Shown: piece by piece, positions 6,856 to 13,784 of the stretch | How the letters are laid out: each line of letters opens with the position of its first letter | Numbering within the stretch: the first letter of the stretch is position 1 | From: Olsenella sp. | GTDB taxonomy: Bacteria > Actinomycetota > Coriobacteriia > Coriobacteriales > Atopobiaceae | Direction of reading: 5' to 3' | NCBI GenBank assembly: GCA_015062715.1 | Contig: SUUD01000007.1 | Location: 1-22,175 of the forward strand | DNA length: 22,175 nucleotides | The notes under the pieces: generated by a model | What the model was told of the DNA's origin: nothing | Database searches by the model: none | What the model saw: only the letters and a program-made list of their open reading frames with translations | Position numbers and translations under genes: made by a program

Positions 6856-8240
6856 TGTCGTTCGTCGTGGGAACAATCTCTGCCGTGTTCTGGGGGCTGC
6901 TCGTCCTCTCGGTGCTCGTCTTCGTCCATGAGGGTGGTCACTACCTTGCCGCCCGCGCCTTCGGAGTTCGAGTCACGGAGTTCTTCCTGGGCATGCCCTC
7001 TCCCGTCAAGCTCTCGCACAAGAGCTCGCGCCATGGCACCGAGGTGGGCGTCACGCCCATCCTTCTGGGCGGGTACACCCGCATCTGCGGCATGGAGGGG
7101 GACGAGTTCCCCGATCTCGCCCGAGTGCTCGCCTGCGTGCAACGTCACGGCAGGGTCGCGGCCTCTGCGGTCGCCGCGGAGGTGGGCATCGACGTCGACG
7201 AGGCCTACCGCAACCTCGCCATGCTGGTCGACTGGGGCTCCATCAGGCCCTTCTATGACCCCGATCTCGACGAGCGTCCGGGACAGGCGGAGTGGCCCTC
7301 GCAGTTCCAGACCATTCCCCGAGACGCCGACATGCTCACCGAGTACGACCGGGGCAACCACATCGACGGTCCTGGCGCAAGCGTGGAGGCCGCACCTCGC
7401 CCGCTGGTCGGCGACCCCGACTCGTTCCTGGCCCAGGAGCGCTCGCACACCTACCTTGGGTGCTCGTTCCCGCAGCGCGTCGCCATGCTCGTCGCGGGGC
7501 CGCTCGTCAACATCGCCCTCGCCTTCGTCATCGTCGTCTCATCGTTGATGCTCGTGGGTGTCCAGGTCGCCTCTGGCCAGAACGTCCTGGGCGGGGTCGC
7601 CCAGGGGTCGCTGGCAGAGGCCGCGGGCCTCGCCGCGGGAGATGTCGTGACCAGCATCGACGGGGTCCCCGTCTCCTCTTGGGACGACATCTCGTCCGCC
7701 CTTGACTCGTGCCTGCCGGCCGGCCGTGACTTCGAGATTACGGTCGAGCGGGGAGGGGAGACCCTCGTCCTCACCGTCGACGTGGAGGACGGGGTTCCCC
7801 AGGAGATGCTGGGCATCTATTCCACGACCGAGACCTACCACCTCTCCTTTGCCGAGGCGTCGAGCACGGCGCTCAACTATGCCGGCCAGGTCGTGGGCTT
7901 CGTCGTGAGGCTGCTGATTCCGACCCACACCATGGAGGTCCTCGAGCAGTCGAGCTCGATCGTGGGCATCTCCGTGGCGGCCTCCGAGGCTGCAGCGGCG
8001 GGCCTCTCCGAGCTGCTCATGCTCGCTGCCGCCGTCTCGATGTCGCTCGGGTTCATGAACCTGCTGCCCATCCCCCCGCTCGACGGCGGCAAGATCCTCA
8101 TCGAGGTCATCCAGCTCGCGCTGGGACGGCCCCTCTCGATGAGGGCCCAGAACGTCGTCAGCTACGTCGGCCTCGCGTTCTTCCTCTTCGTGTTCGTCTT
8201 CGTCCTCAGGAACGACATCCTGAGGATCTTCCAGGGATAA
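6855..8240 (+). CDS. rseP: Site-2 (RseP-type) intramembrane metalloprotease with an extra cytosolic domain
   Basis: The 461-residue zinc protease cleaves substrates within the membrane. The zinc motif HEGGH is at residues 25-29 in the first membrane segment. A PDZ domain follows the second membrane segment (roughly 240-320, with VLGGVAQGSLAEAAGLAAGD), and the third zinc ligand lies in NLLPIPPLDGGK near residue 400. Unusually, about 115 residues (85-200) sit between the LLGGYTRICGMEGDE membrane hairpin and the second membrane segment. Their first half, ARVLACVQRHGRVAASAVAA followed by EVGIDVDEAYRNLAMLVDWG, looks like a winged helix; the second half is polar and likely flexible. Location after dxr and before ispG is the usual rseP position. 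Stop and start overlap dxr by one base. The substrate is unknown. Confidence 0.9.
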   Translation: MSFVVGTISAVFWGLLVLSVLVFVHEGGHYLAARAFGVRVTEFFLGMPSPVKLSHKSSRHGTEVGVTPILLGGYTRICGMEGDEFPDLARVLACVQRHGRVAASAVAAEVGIDVDEAYRNLAMLVDWGSIRPFYDPDLDERPGQAEWPSQFQTIPRDADMLTEYDRGNHIDGPGASVEAAPRPLVGDPDSFLAQERSHTYLGCSFPQRVAMLVAGPLVNIALAFVIVVSSLMLVGVQVASGQNVLGGVAQGSLAEAAGLAAGDVVTSIDGVPVSSWDDISSALDSCLPAGRDFEITVERGGETLVLTVDVEDGVPQEMLGIYSTTETYHLSFAEASSTALNYAGQVVGFVVRLLIPTHTMEVLEQSSSIVGISVAASEAAAAGLSELLMLAAAVSMSLGFMNLLPIPPLDGGKILIEVIQLALGRPLSMRAQNVVSYVGLAFFLFVFVFVLRNDILRIFQG

Positions 8241-8250
8241 GGAGCCTTAC

Positions 8251-9324
8251 GTGACAGAAGACGTAAGCGTGCGCTCGCGGACCCATAGGGTCATGGTTGG
8301 CGACGTCCCCGTCGGTGGGGGCGCCCCTGTCAGCGTACAGTCCATGTGCACCACCAAGACGACCGACGTCGGGGGCACCCTCGCCCAGATAGCGCGCCTT
8401 GCCGAGGCCGGCTGCGAGATCGTCCGCGTGACGCTGCCGCGCGAGGAGGCCGTGGCGCCCTTCGCAGCCATCTGCGCGGAATCGCCCCTCCCCGTCGTCG
8501 CCGACATCCACTTCGACCACCGGATGGCCATAGCCGCGGCGCATAACGGCGCCTCGGCCATGCGCATCAACCCGGGTAACATCGGCTCCTTGGACAAGGT
8601 CGACGCCGTCATCGATGCGGCGGGGGAGGCTGGCATCCCCATCCGCATTGGCGTGAACGCCGGCTCGCTGGACAAGGAGGTCGATGCGCACGACGACCTC
8701 ACGCAGCCCGAGAAGCTGGTGGAGTCAGCCGTCTCGTTCGTGCGTCACTTCCGCGAACGGGGATTCGAGGACATCGTCGTCTCGGCCAAGGCCCACTCGG
8801 TTCCCACCACGCTCGAGGTCTGCCGATCGCTCTCGCGCAAGCTGCCCGACGTGCCCCTGCACCTGGGTGTGACCGAGGCGGGGACGCTCCGACAGGGCAC
8901 GGTCAAGAACGCCGCCGCCGTCGGCATCCTGCTCGAGGAGGGCATCGGCGACACGATGCGCCTCTCCCTCACGGCCGACCCCGTCGAGGAGGTCAAGGTC
9001 GCGTGGGACCTGCTCTCTGCCCTGGGCATGCGCCGACTGCGCCCAGAGCTCGTGAGCTGCCCCACCTGTGGCCGCACCGAGGTTGACCTCATCGGCATCG
9101 CGCAGCGCGTCGAGGCGCGCCTCTCTGAGGTGCGCCAGCCCATCACCGTCGCGGTCATGGGCTGCGTCGTCAACGGTCCCGGCGAGGCCCGGGGCGCCGA
9201 CATCGGCGTGGCTTGCGGGCGCGGACAGGGGCTCGTCTTCTGCCAGGGAGAGGTCGTGCGCAAGGTTTCCGAGGCCGAGATCGTGGACGCCCTCTTCGAG
9301 GAGATTGGCAAGAGGTTTGGTTAG
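8251..9324 (+). CDS. ispG: 4-hydroxy-3-methylbut-2-enyl diphosphate synthase (GcpE)
   Basis: A 4Fe-4S enzyme of 357 residues that converts MEcPP to HMBPP, the penultimate MEP step. The TIM-barrel part starts with the family sequence VGDVPVGGGAPVSVQSMCTT, and later shows LPVVADIHFDH, AMRINPGNIG and HLGVTEAG. The cluster-binding part contains Cys270 and Cys273 in SCPTCGR, Cys305 in VMGCVVNGPGE and Glu312, the usual three-Cys-plus-Glu set. GTG at 8251 follows GGAG at 8241-8244. It is ten bases after rseP. With dxr in this operon and ispH at the far end of the window, three MEP steps are encoded within about 16 kb. Confidence 0.97.
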   Translation: MTEDVSVRSRTHRVMVGDVPVGGGAPVSVQSMCTTKTTDVGGTLAQIARLAEAGCEIVRVTLPREEAVAPFAAICAESPLPVVADIHFDHRMAIAAAHNGASAMRINPGNIGSLDKVDAVIDAAGEAGIPIRIGVNAGSLDKEVDAHDDLTQPEKLVESAVSFVRHFRERGFEDIVVSAKAHSVPTTLEVCRSLSRKLPDVPLHLGVTEAGTLRQGTVKNAAAVGILLEEGIGDTMRLSLTADPVEEVKVAWDLLSALGMRRLRPELVSCPTCGRTEVDLIGIAQRVEARLSEVRQPITVAVMGCVVNGPGEARGADIGVACGRGQGLVFCQGEVVRKVSEAEIVDALFEEIGKRFG

Positions 9325-9387
9325 GATGACGCACGTGAGGGCCGTGAGGGGTCCGCATCGTCGTCTGGTTCGCTTGGAGGAGATGTC

Positions 9388-11100
9388 GTGAACTCGTACA
9401 TGAAGATGACGGCGCTCTATGCGCCAACGCTCAAGGAAGACCCCGCCGAGGCGGAGCTGACCAGCCATCGGCTGCTGCTTCGTGCCGGCATGATCCGCAA
9501 GACCGCCGCCGGTCTCTACAGCTACCTGCCGCTTGCCTGGCGCTCCATCAGGAAGATCGAACAGATCATCCGCGAGGAGATGGACGCCATCGGTGCTCAG
9601 GAGATGCTCGTCCCCATGATCGTTCCGGGCGAGATCTGGCAGGAGACCGGCCGCTGGGACGTATATGGTCCCGAGCTGCTGCGCCTCAAGGACCGCCATG
9701 GCCGCGACTTCGTGGTTGGCCCCACGCACGAGGAGACCTTCACCGACCTCATCAAGAACGAGCTGCGCTCGTACAAGCAGCTGCCCGTCACGCTCTACCA
9801 GATCCAGGACAAGTTCCGCGACGAGATCCGCCCCCGCTTTGGCCTCATGCGCGGCCGCGAGTTCATCATGAAGGACGGCTACTCCTTCGATCGCGACGTC
9901 GAGGGCATGCAGAAGAGCTACGACGACGAGAAGGCCGCCTACGCCCGCGTCTGCGAGCGCGTTGGCCTCAGGGCCCTTCCCGTCGTGGCCGACTCCGGCC
10001 AGATCGGTGGCGACACCAGCGTCGAGTTCATGGGCCTGGCCGAGGCTGGCGAGGCTTCGCTCGTCTGGTGTGACTGCGGCTATGCTGCCGACGACGAGGC
10101 GGCTACCGTCGGCATCGCTTGGGAGGAGGGTCCCGGCACGTCCTGCGAGCGCATCGAGACCCCGTGCGAGGGCAGCATCGACTCTCTCGCCCAGCTCCTG
10201 GGCATCTCGCCCATGGCCTGCCGCAAGAGCTTCGCGATCATCGCCGAGGACGGCTCTCCCGTCCTGTGCCTGCTGCCCGGTGACCACGAGCTCAACGAGG
10301 TCAAGGCCGAGCATGCCTTTGGCCACTACGACGCCATGGACGAGGAGCAGATGGCCACGTACGGCCTGGTCAAGGGCTTCATGGGACCCATCGGTTGCGA
10401 CCCGCGCGTCCGCATCGTGGCAGACGTCTCGCTCAAGGACTCCACGAGCTGGCTCGTGGGTGCCAACGAGGCCGGATACCACATCCAGGGAGCCTGCCCG
10501 GGACGCGACTTCGAGGTCGCGGAATGGCTCGACCTCGCGACCGCCATCGCCGGCGACGCCTGCCCGCGCTGCGGCAAGCCGCTGCATGCGGCACGTGGCA
10601 TCGAGGTCTCCCAGGTCTTCCAGCTGGGCACCAAGTACTCCGAGGCCATGGGCGCCACCTTTGCCGACGAGGACGGCGTCGAGCGCCCGTTCCAGATGGG
10701 CTGCTACGGCATCGGCGTCTCGCGCATGCTCCAGGCCGTCGTCGAGCAGAAGAATGACGAGCACGGCATCATCTGGCCCGTCGCCATCGCGCCCTACGAG
10801 GTCGAGGTCGTGCCCCTGGACGTCGCGGATGACCTCGTGTGGCCGCTTGCCCAGCGGGTTGCGGACGAGCTGACCGCCGCGGGCGTCGAGGTCCTGGTCG
10901 ACGACCGCAAGGAGCGTCCGGGCGTCAAGTTCAACGACGCCGACCTCATGGGCTTCCCGTACCAGGTGGTCGTCGGCAAGCGCGGCGCCAAGTCCGGCAT
11001 GGTCGAACTCAAGGACCGTGCAACCGGGGAGCGCGAGGACGTTCCGGTCGACGAGGTCGCGACGTCGCTGGCCGAGCGCGTACGTGCGCAGCGCAGCTAG
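9388..11100 (+). CDS. proS: Prolyl-tRNA synthetase, bacterial type
   Basis: The 570-residue class II synthetase begins MNSYMKMTALYAPTLKEDPA. Motif 2 is in KFRDEIRPRFGLMRGREFIM and motif 3 in GCYGIGVSRMLQAVVEQ. Between them, about residues 225-395 form the INS editing domain that clears Ala-tRNA(Pro), with RKSFAIIAEDGSPVLCLLPG and DHELNEVKAEHA. The C-terminal anticodon-binding domain contains VLVDDRKERPGVKFNDADLM. The length and domain order match the bacterial (not eukaryote-like) ProS. GTG at 9388 is preceded by GGAGGAG. It lies 63 bases after ispG, a gap in which I see no promoter or terminator, so it is likely the last gene of the pyrH operon. Confidence 0.97.
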   Translation: MNSYMKMTALYAPTLKEDPAEAELTSHRLLLRAGMIRKTAAGLYSYLPLAWRSIRKIEQIIREEMDAIGAQEMLVPMIVPGEIWQETGRWDVYGPELLRLKDRHGRDFVVGPTHEETFTDLIKNELRSYKQLPVTLYQIQDKFRDEIRPRFGLMRGREFIMKDGYSFDRDVEGMQKSYDDEKAAYARVCERVGLRALPVVADSGQIGGDTSVEFMGLAEAGEASLVWCDCGYAADDEAATVGIAWEEGPGTSCERIETPCEGSIDSLAQLLGISPMACRKSFAIIAEDGSPVLCLLPGDHELNEVKAEHAFGHYDAMDEEQMATYGLVKGFMGPIGCDPRVRIVADVSLKDSTSWLVGANEAGYHIQGACPGRDFEVAEWLDLATAIAGDACPRCGKPLHAARGIEVSQVFQLGTKYSEAMGATFADEDGVERPFQMGCYGIGVSRMLQAVVEQKNDEHGIIWPVAIAPYEVEVVPLDVADDLVWPLAQRVADELTAAGVEVLVDDRKERPGVKFNDADLMGFPYQVVVGKRGAKSGMVELKDRATGEREDVPVDEVATSLAERVRAQRS

Positions 11101-11114
11101 TCAGTTCATGTGCG

Positions 11115-11145
11115 GGGGAGGGGTACGGCCCCTCCCCTTGCTTTT
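11115..11145 (+). terminator. Terminator-like hairpin between proS and the FMN oxidoreductase gene
   Basis: GGGGAGGGG (11115-11123) pairs perfectly with CCCCTCCCC (11129-11137) around TACGG, followed by TTGCTTTT. It looks like the proS terminator. However, the ribosome site of the next gene (GGGAGGAGAGG, from 11146) starts immediately after the T tract, leaving no room for a promoter. It may therefore be an attenuator. Confidence 0.75.
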
Positions 11146-11159
11146 GGGAGGAGAGGAAC

Positions 11160-12179
11160 ATGTCGTACGCCGAGCTTTCGATCTCTGCCAGGGGGAAGAT
11201 GGGCGAGTACTGCCGTGCCTGCCCGGTCTGCGACGGTCGCGCCTGTGGCTCCAAGATGCCCGGGCCCGGCGCCAAGGGTTCTGGCACCGTTGCCATCCGC
11301 AACTACGATGCCTGGCAGCAGGTGCTCGTGAACATGGACACCATCTACGAGCCGGGCGAGGTCTCCTGCGCCACCAATCTCTTTGGCCACGAGTTCTCGC
11401 TGCCGGTCATGGTGGGCCCCGTGGGCGACGTCAACCGCCACTATGGCCCCGACTACGACACGGTCTCCTACAACCGCTGCGTGCTCACCGCCGCCTCCGA
11501 GGCGGGGTCGGTCGCACTCACCGGTGACGGCATGAACCCCGACATCATGCGTCTCGCCTGCGAGCTCATAGGGGAGCTTGGGGGAGCCGGCATCCCGACC
11601 ATCAAGCCGTGGTCCCAGTCGACCGTCATGGAGAAGCTCGAGCTCGCCAAGGCAGCCTATCCCATCGCAGTCGCCATGGACGTCGACGCGGCCGGGCTGC
11701 CCTTCCTCAAGGGCTTCAACCCGCCCGCCGGCGCGAAGTCGCAGGAGGCGCTCGCCGAGGTGGTCGCGGCCTGCGAGGGCATCCCCTTCATCGTCAAGGG
11801 CGTCATGACCCCCTGGGGTGCCGAGAAGGCCGCCGAGGCCGGTGCCTCCGCGATCGTCGTCTCCAACCATGGCGGGCGCGTCCTTGACGGGACGCCCGCC
11901 ACGGCCGAGGTCCTCCCCGAGATCTCGGACGCGGTGCGCGGTGACGTCACGGTCCTGGTTGACGGCGGCATACGCTCGGGCCTCGACGTCTTCAGGGCGC
12001 TTGCGCTCGGCGCCGACGCCTGCCTCATCTGCCGACCCTTCGTCGTCGCCACCTACGGCGGGGGAGAGCAGGGGGTCCGCGACTACCTGGGGCAGCTTGC
12101 GGCCGAGCTCACCGACGTCATGGCCATGTGCGGAGCCCGTTTGCTCGAGGACATCGACGAGGAATGCGTCTTCTGGTAA
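11160..12179 (+). CDS. FMN-dependent alpha-hydroxy-acid dehydrogenase-like protein with N-terminal Cys cluster
   Basis: The 339-residue protein has the FMN-binding barrel of the glycolate oxidase/lactate dehydrogenase/isopentenyl-diphosphate isomerase-2 superfamily. The diagnostic parts are FIVKGVMTPWGAEKAAEAGA with the conserved Lys, IVVSNHGGRVLDGTPA with the active-site His and Arg, and VLVDGGIRSGLDVFRALALG. The N terminus lacks the plant-type start and instead carries Cys18-x2-Cys21-x2-Cys24-x4-Cys29, which could bind an iron-sulfur cluster or zinc. Similar Cys-bearing proteins are, from memory, widespread in anaerobic Firmicutes and Coriobacteria with unknown substrate. A strong ribosome site (GGGAGGAGAGG) precedes the ATG. 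It sits between a terminator-like hairpin and a glycosidase pseudogene, which gives no functional clue. Confidence 0.85.
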   Translation: MSYAELSISARGKMGEYCRACPVCDGRACGSKMPGPGAKGSGTVAIRNYDAWQQVLVNMDTIYEPGEVSCATNLFGHEFSLPVMVGPVGDVNRHYGPDYDTVSYNRCVLTAASEAGSVALTGDGMNPDIMRLACELIGELGGAGIPTIKPWSQSTVMEKLELAKAAYPIAVAMDVDAAGLPFLKGFNPPAGAKSQEALAEVVAACEGIPFIVKGVMTPWGAEKAAEAGASAIVVSNHGGRVLDGTPATAEVLPEISDAVRGDVTVLVDGGIRSGLDVFRALALGADACLICRPFVVATYGGGEQGVRDYLGQLAAELTDVMAMCGARLLEDIDEECVFW

Positions 12180-12189
12180 GTAGGTCACC

Positions 12190-12631
12190 ATGCTCGTGAA
12201 CAATCCCGTCATCCCGGGCTTCAACCCGGACCCGTCGCTGTGCCGCAAAGGCGATGACTACGACCCCGCGACGCGAGCGGTCATCGGCCACCCAAGGCGC
12301 ATCTGGGGCGGGGCGACCAAGCGTGGCTGCCTCGAGGCACCGCACCTCACCAAGCGCGGCGGATGGTACTACCTGATGTGCGCAGAGGGCGGCACGGGCT
12401 ACTACCACTGCTTCACGATGGTCCGCTCGCGCACTGTCGCGGGGCCATACGAGCCCGACCCCGCCGGTCCCATCTTCACCTCAAACGACGTGGACCACGA
12501 CGAGCGAGCTGTCCGACGAGTTCTCTGACTTCGGCGAGTTCACGGGGACGTTCGTGGGAGTCTTCTGCTGCGACAGGCTCCTCAAGAGCCGCTGCGCCGA
12601 CTTCGACTGGTTCGAGGTCATGGACGCGTAG
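12190..12631 (+). pseudogene. Remnant of a glycoside hydrolase family 43 (beta-xylosidase-like) gene
   Basis: Three separate pieces of a GH43 enzyme are joined. The first begins NPVIPGFNPDPSLCRKGDDY, the typical GH43 N terminus with the catalytic-base Asp motif. The sequence then jumps, with roughly a hundred or more residues missing, to DPATRAVIGHPRRIWGGATK and EAPHLTKRGGWYYLMCAEGG, the central part with the Glu region. After TSNDVDHDE the frame shifts, and from 12506 a different frame reads ELSDEFSDFGEFTGTFVGVF then CADFDWFEVMDA and a stop, the usual C-terminal end. So at least one large in-frame deletion and one deletion with a frameshift have occurred. The intact gene would be about 500 residues. 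The open part (12190-12528) might still be translated but cannot form an active enzyme. Confidence 0.8.
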
Positions 12632-12646
12632 GCGCAGCAAGCGGCA

Positions 12647-12980
12647 CACCGAACGCAATTAGTGTTCGGTGCGACCAATCAGGCCCCATGTCGACTCACG
12701 GAACGGGATTTGCGTTCCATGCTGCCGATCAGGCCCTCATGTCGATGCACGGAACGGGATTTGCGTTCTGTGAGGGCGATATGGGGCAGATGAAGACGTA
12801 CGGAACGGGATTTGGGCTCCGTGCGGCCGATCAGGTCATCTTGCTGACTCATGGAACGGGATTTGCGTTCCATGAGCACTATTTGGAGTAGATGAGGCCG
12901 CATCGAACGGGATTTGCGTTCCATGCGGCCGATTCGACCCCCATGTCGACGCATCGAACCCAAAATGCGTTCCATGCGAC
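12647..12980. repeat. Array of seven hairpin units with 51-bp period
   Basis: The GAAC of each unit starts at 12651, 12701, 12752, 12803, 12854, 12905 and 12956, so the period is 51 bp (50 for the first step). Units 1-5 share GAACGGGATTTG, in four of them followed by CGTTC. Each unit is an inverted repeat with a seven-base loop GGATTTG in the typical case. Outer stems differ but mostly stay paired: CACGGAACG/CGTTCTGTG in unit 2, CTCATGGAACG/CGTTCCATGAG in unit 4, GGCCGCAT/ATGCGGCC in unit 5, CACCGAAC/GTTCGGTG in the divergent first unit. Unit 3 has two inner mismatches; unit 6 has a changed loop. The text between hairpins is also related (CCGATCAGG and ATGTCGAC recur), so whole 51-bp units were duplicated. 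Both strands happen to be open because 51 is a multiple of three. Confidence 0.9.
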
Positions 12981-13009
12981 GCGCCCCTTATCGGCCAGCA
13001 TCTGCCTCA

Positions 13010-13050
13010 GACGACAAAGCCCCCTCGGCCGCAGTGCAGGCGGAGGGGGC
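13010..13050 (-). terminator. Terminator after the CAT tRNA gene
   Basis: On the minus strand GCCCCCTC (13050-13043) pairs with GAGGGGGC (13026-13019), extended by three inner pairs after a G-G mismatch, and is followed by TTTGTCGT. It lies ten bases past the tRNA 3' end. On the plus strand the tail GTTCTTGTGT is weaker, so it may also work in the other direction to stop transcription through the hairpin array. Confidence 0.7.
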
Positions 13051-13059
13051 GTTCTTGTG

Positions 13060-13135
13060 TGGTGGGCCCAGCAGGATTCGAACCTGCAACCCAGGGATTA
13101 TGAGTCCCCTGCGCTGACCGTTGCGCCATAGGCCC
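13060..13135 (-). tRNA. tRNA-Met (CAT), elongator type likely
   Basis: A complete 76-base cloverleaf with encoded CCA. The acceptor stem is GGGCCTA/TGGGCCC with one G-U pair, the D stem GCGC/GCGC, the anticodon loop CTCATAA (anticodon opposite 13100-13102), and the T arm GCAGG-TTCGAAT-CCTGC. It is not the initiator type, which would have an unpaired first base and three G-C pairs in the anticodon stem. A CAT anticodon could also be a lysidine-modified tRNA-Ile2; the sequence alone does not settle this. Only six bases separate its 5' end from the T-run of the upstream terminator. Confidence 0.88.
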
Positions 13136-13141
13136 GCTATG

Positions 13142-13170
13142 AAAAAAGGCGGCGGCACCTGGCCGCCGCC
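13142..13170 (-). terminator. Perfect intrinsic terminator between two tRNA genes
   Basis: On the minus strand a perfect 9-bp G+C stem, GGCGGCGGC (13170-13162) with GCCGCCGCC (13156-13148), a five-base loop and then TTTTTT (13147-13142). It follows tRNA-Ala by ten bases. The next tRNA starts six bases after the T-run with no visible promoter of its own. Confidence 0.9.
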
Positions 13171-13180
13171 CCTATCATGC

Positions 13181-13256
<76 letters not shown>

Positions 13257-13275
13257 GTGGGTTGGTGCGAAAGAA

Positions 13276-13303
13276 ACTATAGCAGAGTGAGTTTCAGGGT
13301 CAA
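13276..13303 (-). promoter_or_regulatory. Promoter of tRNA-Ala
   Basis: Reading the minus strand, TTGACC (13303-13298) is followed after 16 bases by TATAGT (13281-13276). Transcription would begin about a dozen bases before the mature tRNA 5' end at 13256. This is the best -35/-10 pair in the window and fits a strongly expressed tRNA. Confidence 0.75.
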
Positions 13304-13402
13304 GGACTTTTTTCCGGTGTGTGGGGGTAATATGTTCTGGCAACAATGTCACCACGTTTCGACTGGCCGCGTGACGCCCCGCGGCCGAAAGGCTGTGATC
13401 TC

Positions 13403-13783
13403 ATGTCCCAGGAGGCAAAGGCCCTCAAGATCGTCGGCATCATAAGCTTCCTCGCCGGCATCGCGCTCGTGATCACCTCGTTCGTCGAGATGGTCCTCAC
13501 GCATTTCGCCCTCGAGAGCATGCTCCTGCTCGTGGCGGGCGGCTTCTGCCTGTTCCTGGGCAGGGAAGGTGCCCTCGCGGCCAACGTTCCCTCGACCGCC
13601 AACGAAGTCATATTCTCGGCGGGGTCTGCCGTCTTCTGGAGCGTCTGCCTCTCCGTGGGCACCTGGTTTGCCGCGGGCAGGCAGTTCAACCTGTGCGTCT
13701 ACCTCGTGCCCGTGTCGGTTGTCCTCACGCTTCTCGTGACCCTCATGCTGGTGCGCGTGGCCAAGGCCGAGGAGCAGGTCTAG
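13403..13783 (+). CDS. Small four-helix membrane protein of unknown function
   Basis: I do not recognise a family. The 126-residue product starts MSQEAKALKIVGIISFLAGI and is mostly hydrophobic, with four likely membrane segments: about residues 8-32, 36-55, 66-92 and 99-122. It has short charged loops and a Lys/Glu tail. The ATG at 13403 is used because the hydrophobic pattern starts there; AAAGG at 13388-13392 is a weak ribosome site. The frame is open upstream to 13346, but those residues look non-coding. A possible -10 (TAATAT, 13328-13333) stands divergent to the tRNA-Ala promoter, without a clear -35. The stop is one base before the rhomboid start, so the two are likely co-transcribed; a role with the protease is possible but unproven. 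Confidence 0.72.
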   Translation: MSQEAKALKIVGIISFLAGIALVITSFVEMVLTHFALESMLLLVAGGFCLFLGREGALAANVPSTANEVIFSAGSAVFWSVCLSVGTWFAAGRQFNLCVYLVPVSVVLTLLVTLMLVRVAKAEEQV

Positions 13784-13784
13784 C

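Noticed and set aside
9325..9387. Possible promoter or small gene between ispG and proS
   Set aside because: Only 63 bases with no -10-like sequence or hairpin; the proS ribosome site is the only element seen.
8725..10764. Long minus-strand open frame of 679 codons antisense to ispG and proS
   Set aside because: Antisense frames stay open in high-G+C genes with C/G third positions. The plus strand encodes clear IspG and ProS motifs, and the antisense product is repetitive in Ala, Gly, Asp and His with no known domain.
12647..12980. CRISPR array (19-base palindromic core and about 32-base spacers give a regular period)
   Set aside because: The supposed spacers are related to each other (CCGATCAGG and ATGTCGAC recur), the stems vary between units, and no cas gene is near. 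Whole 51-bp units are duplicated instead.
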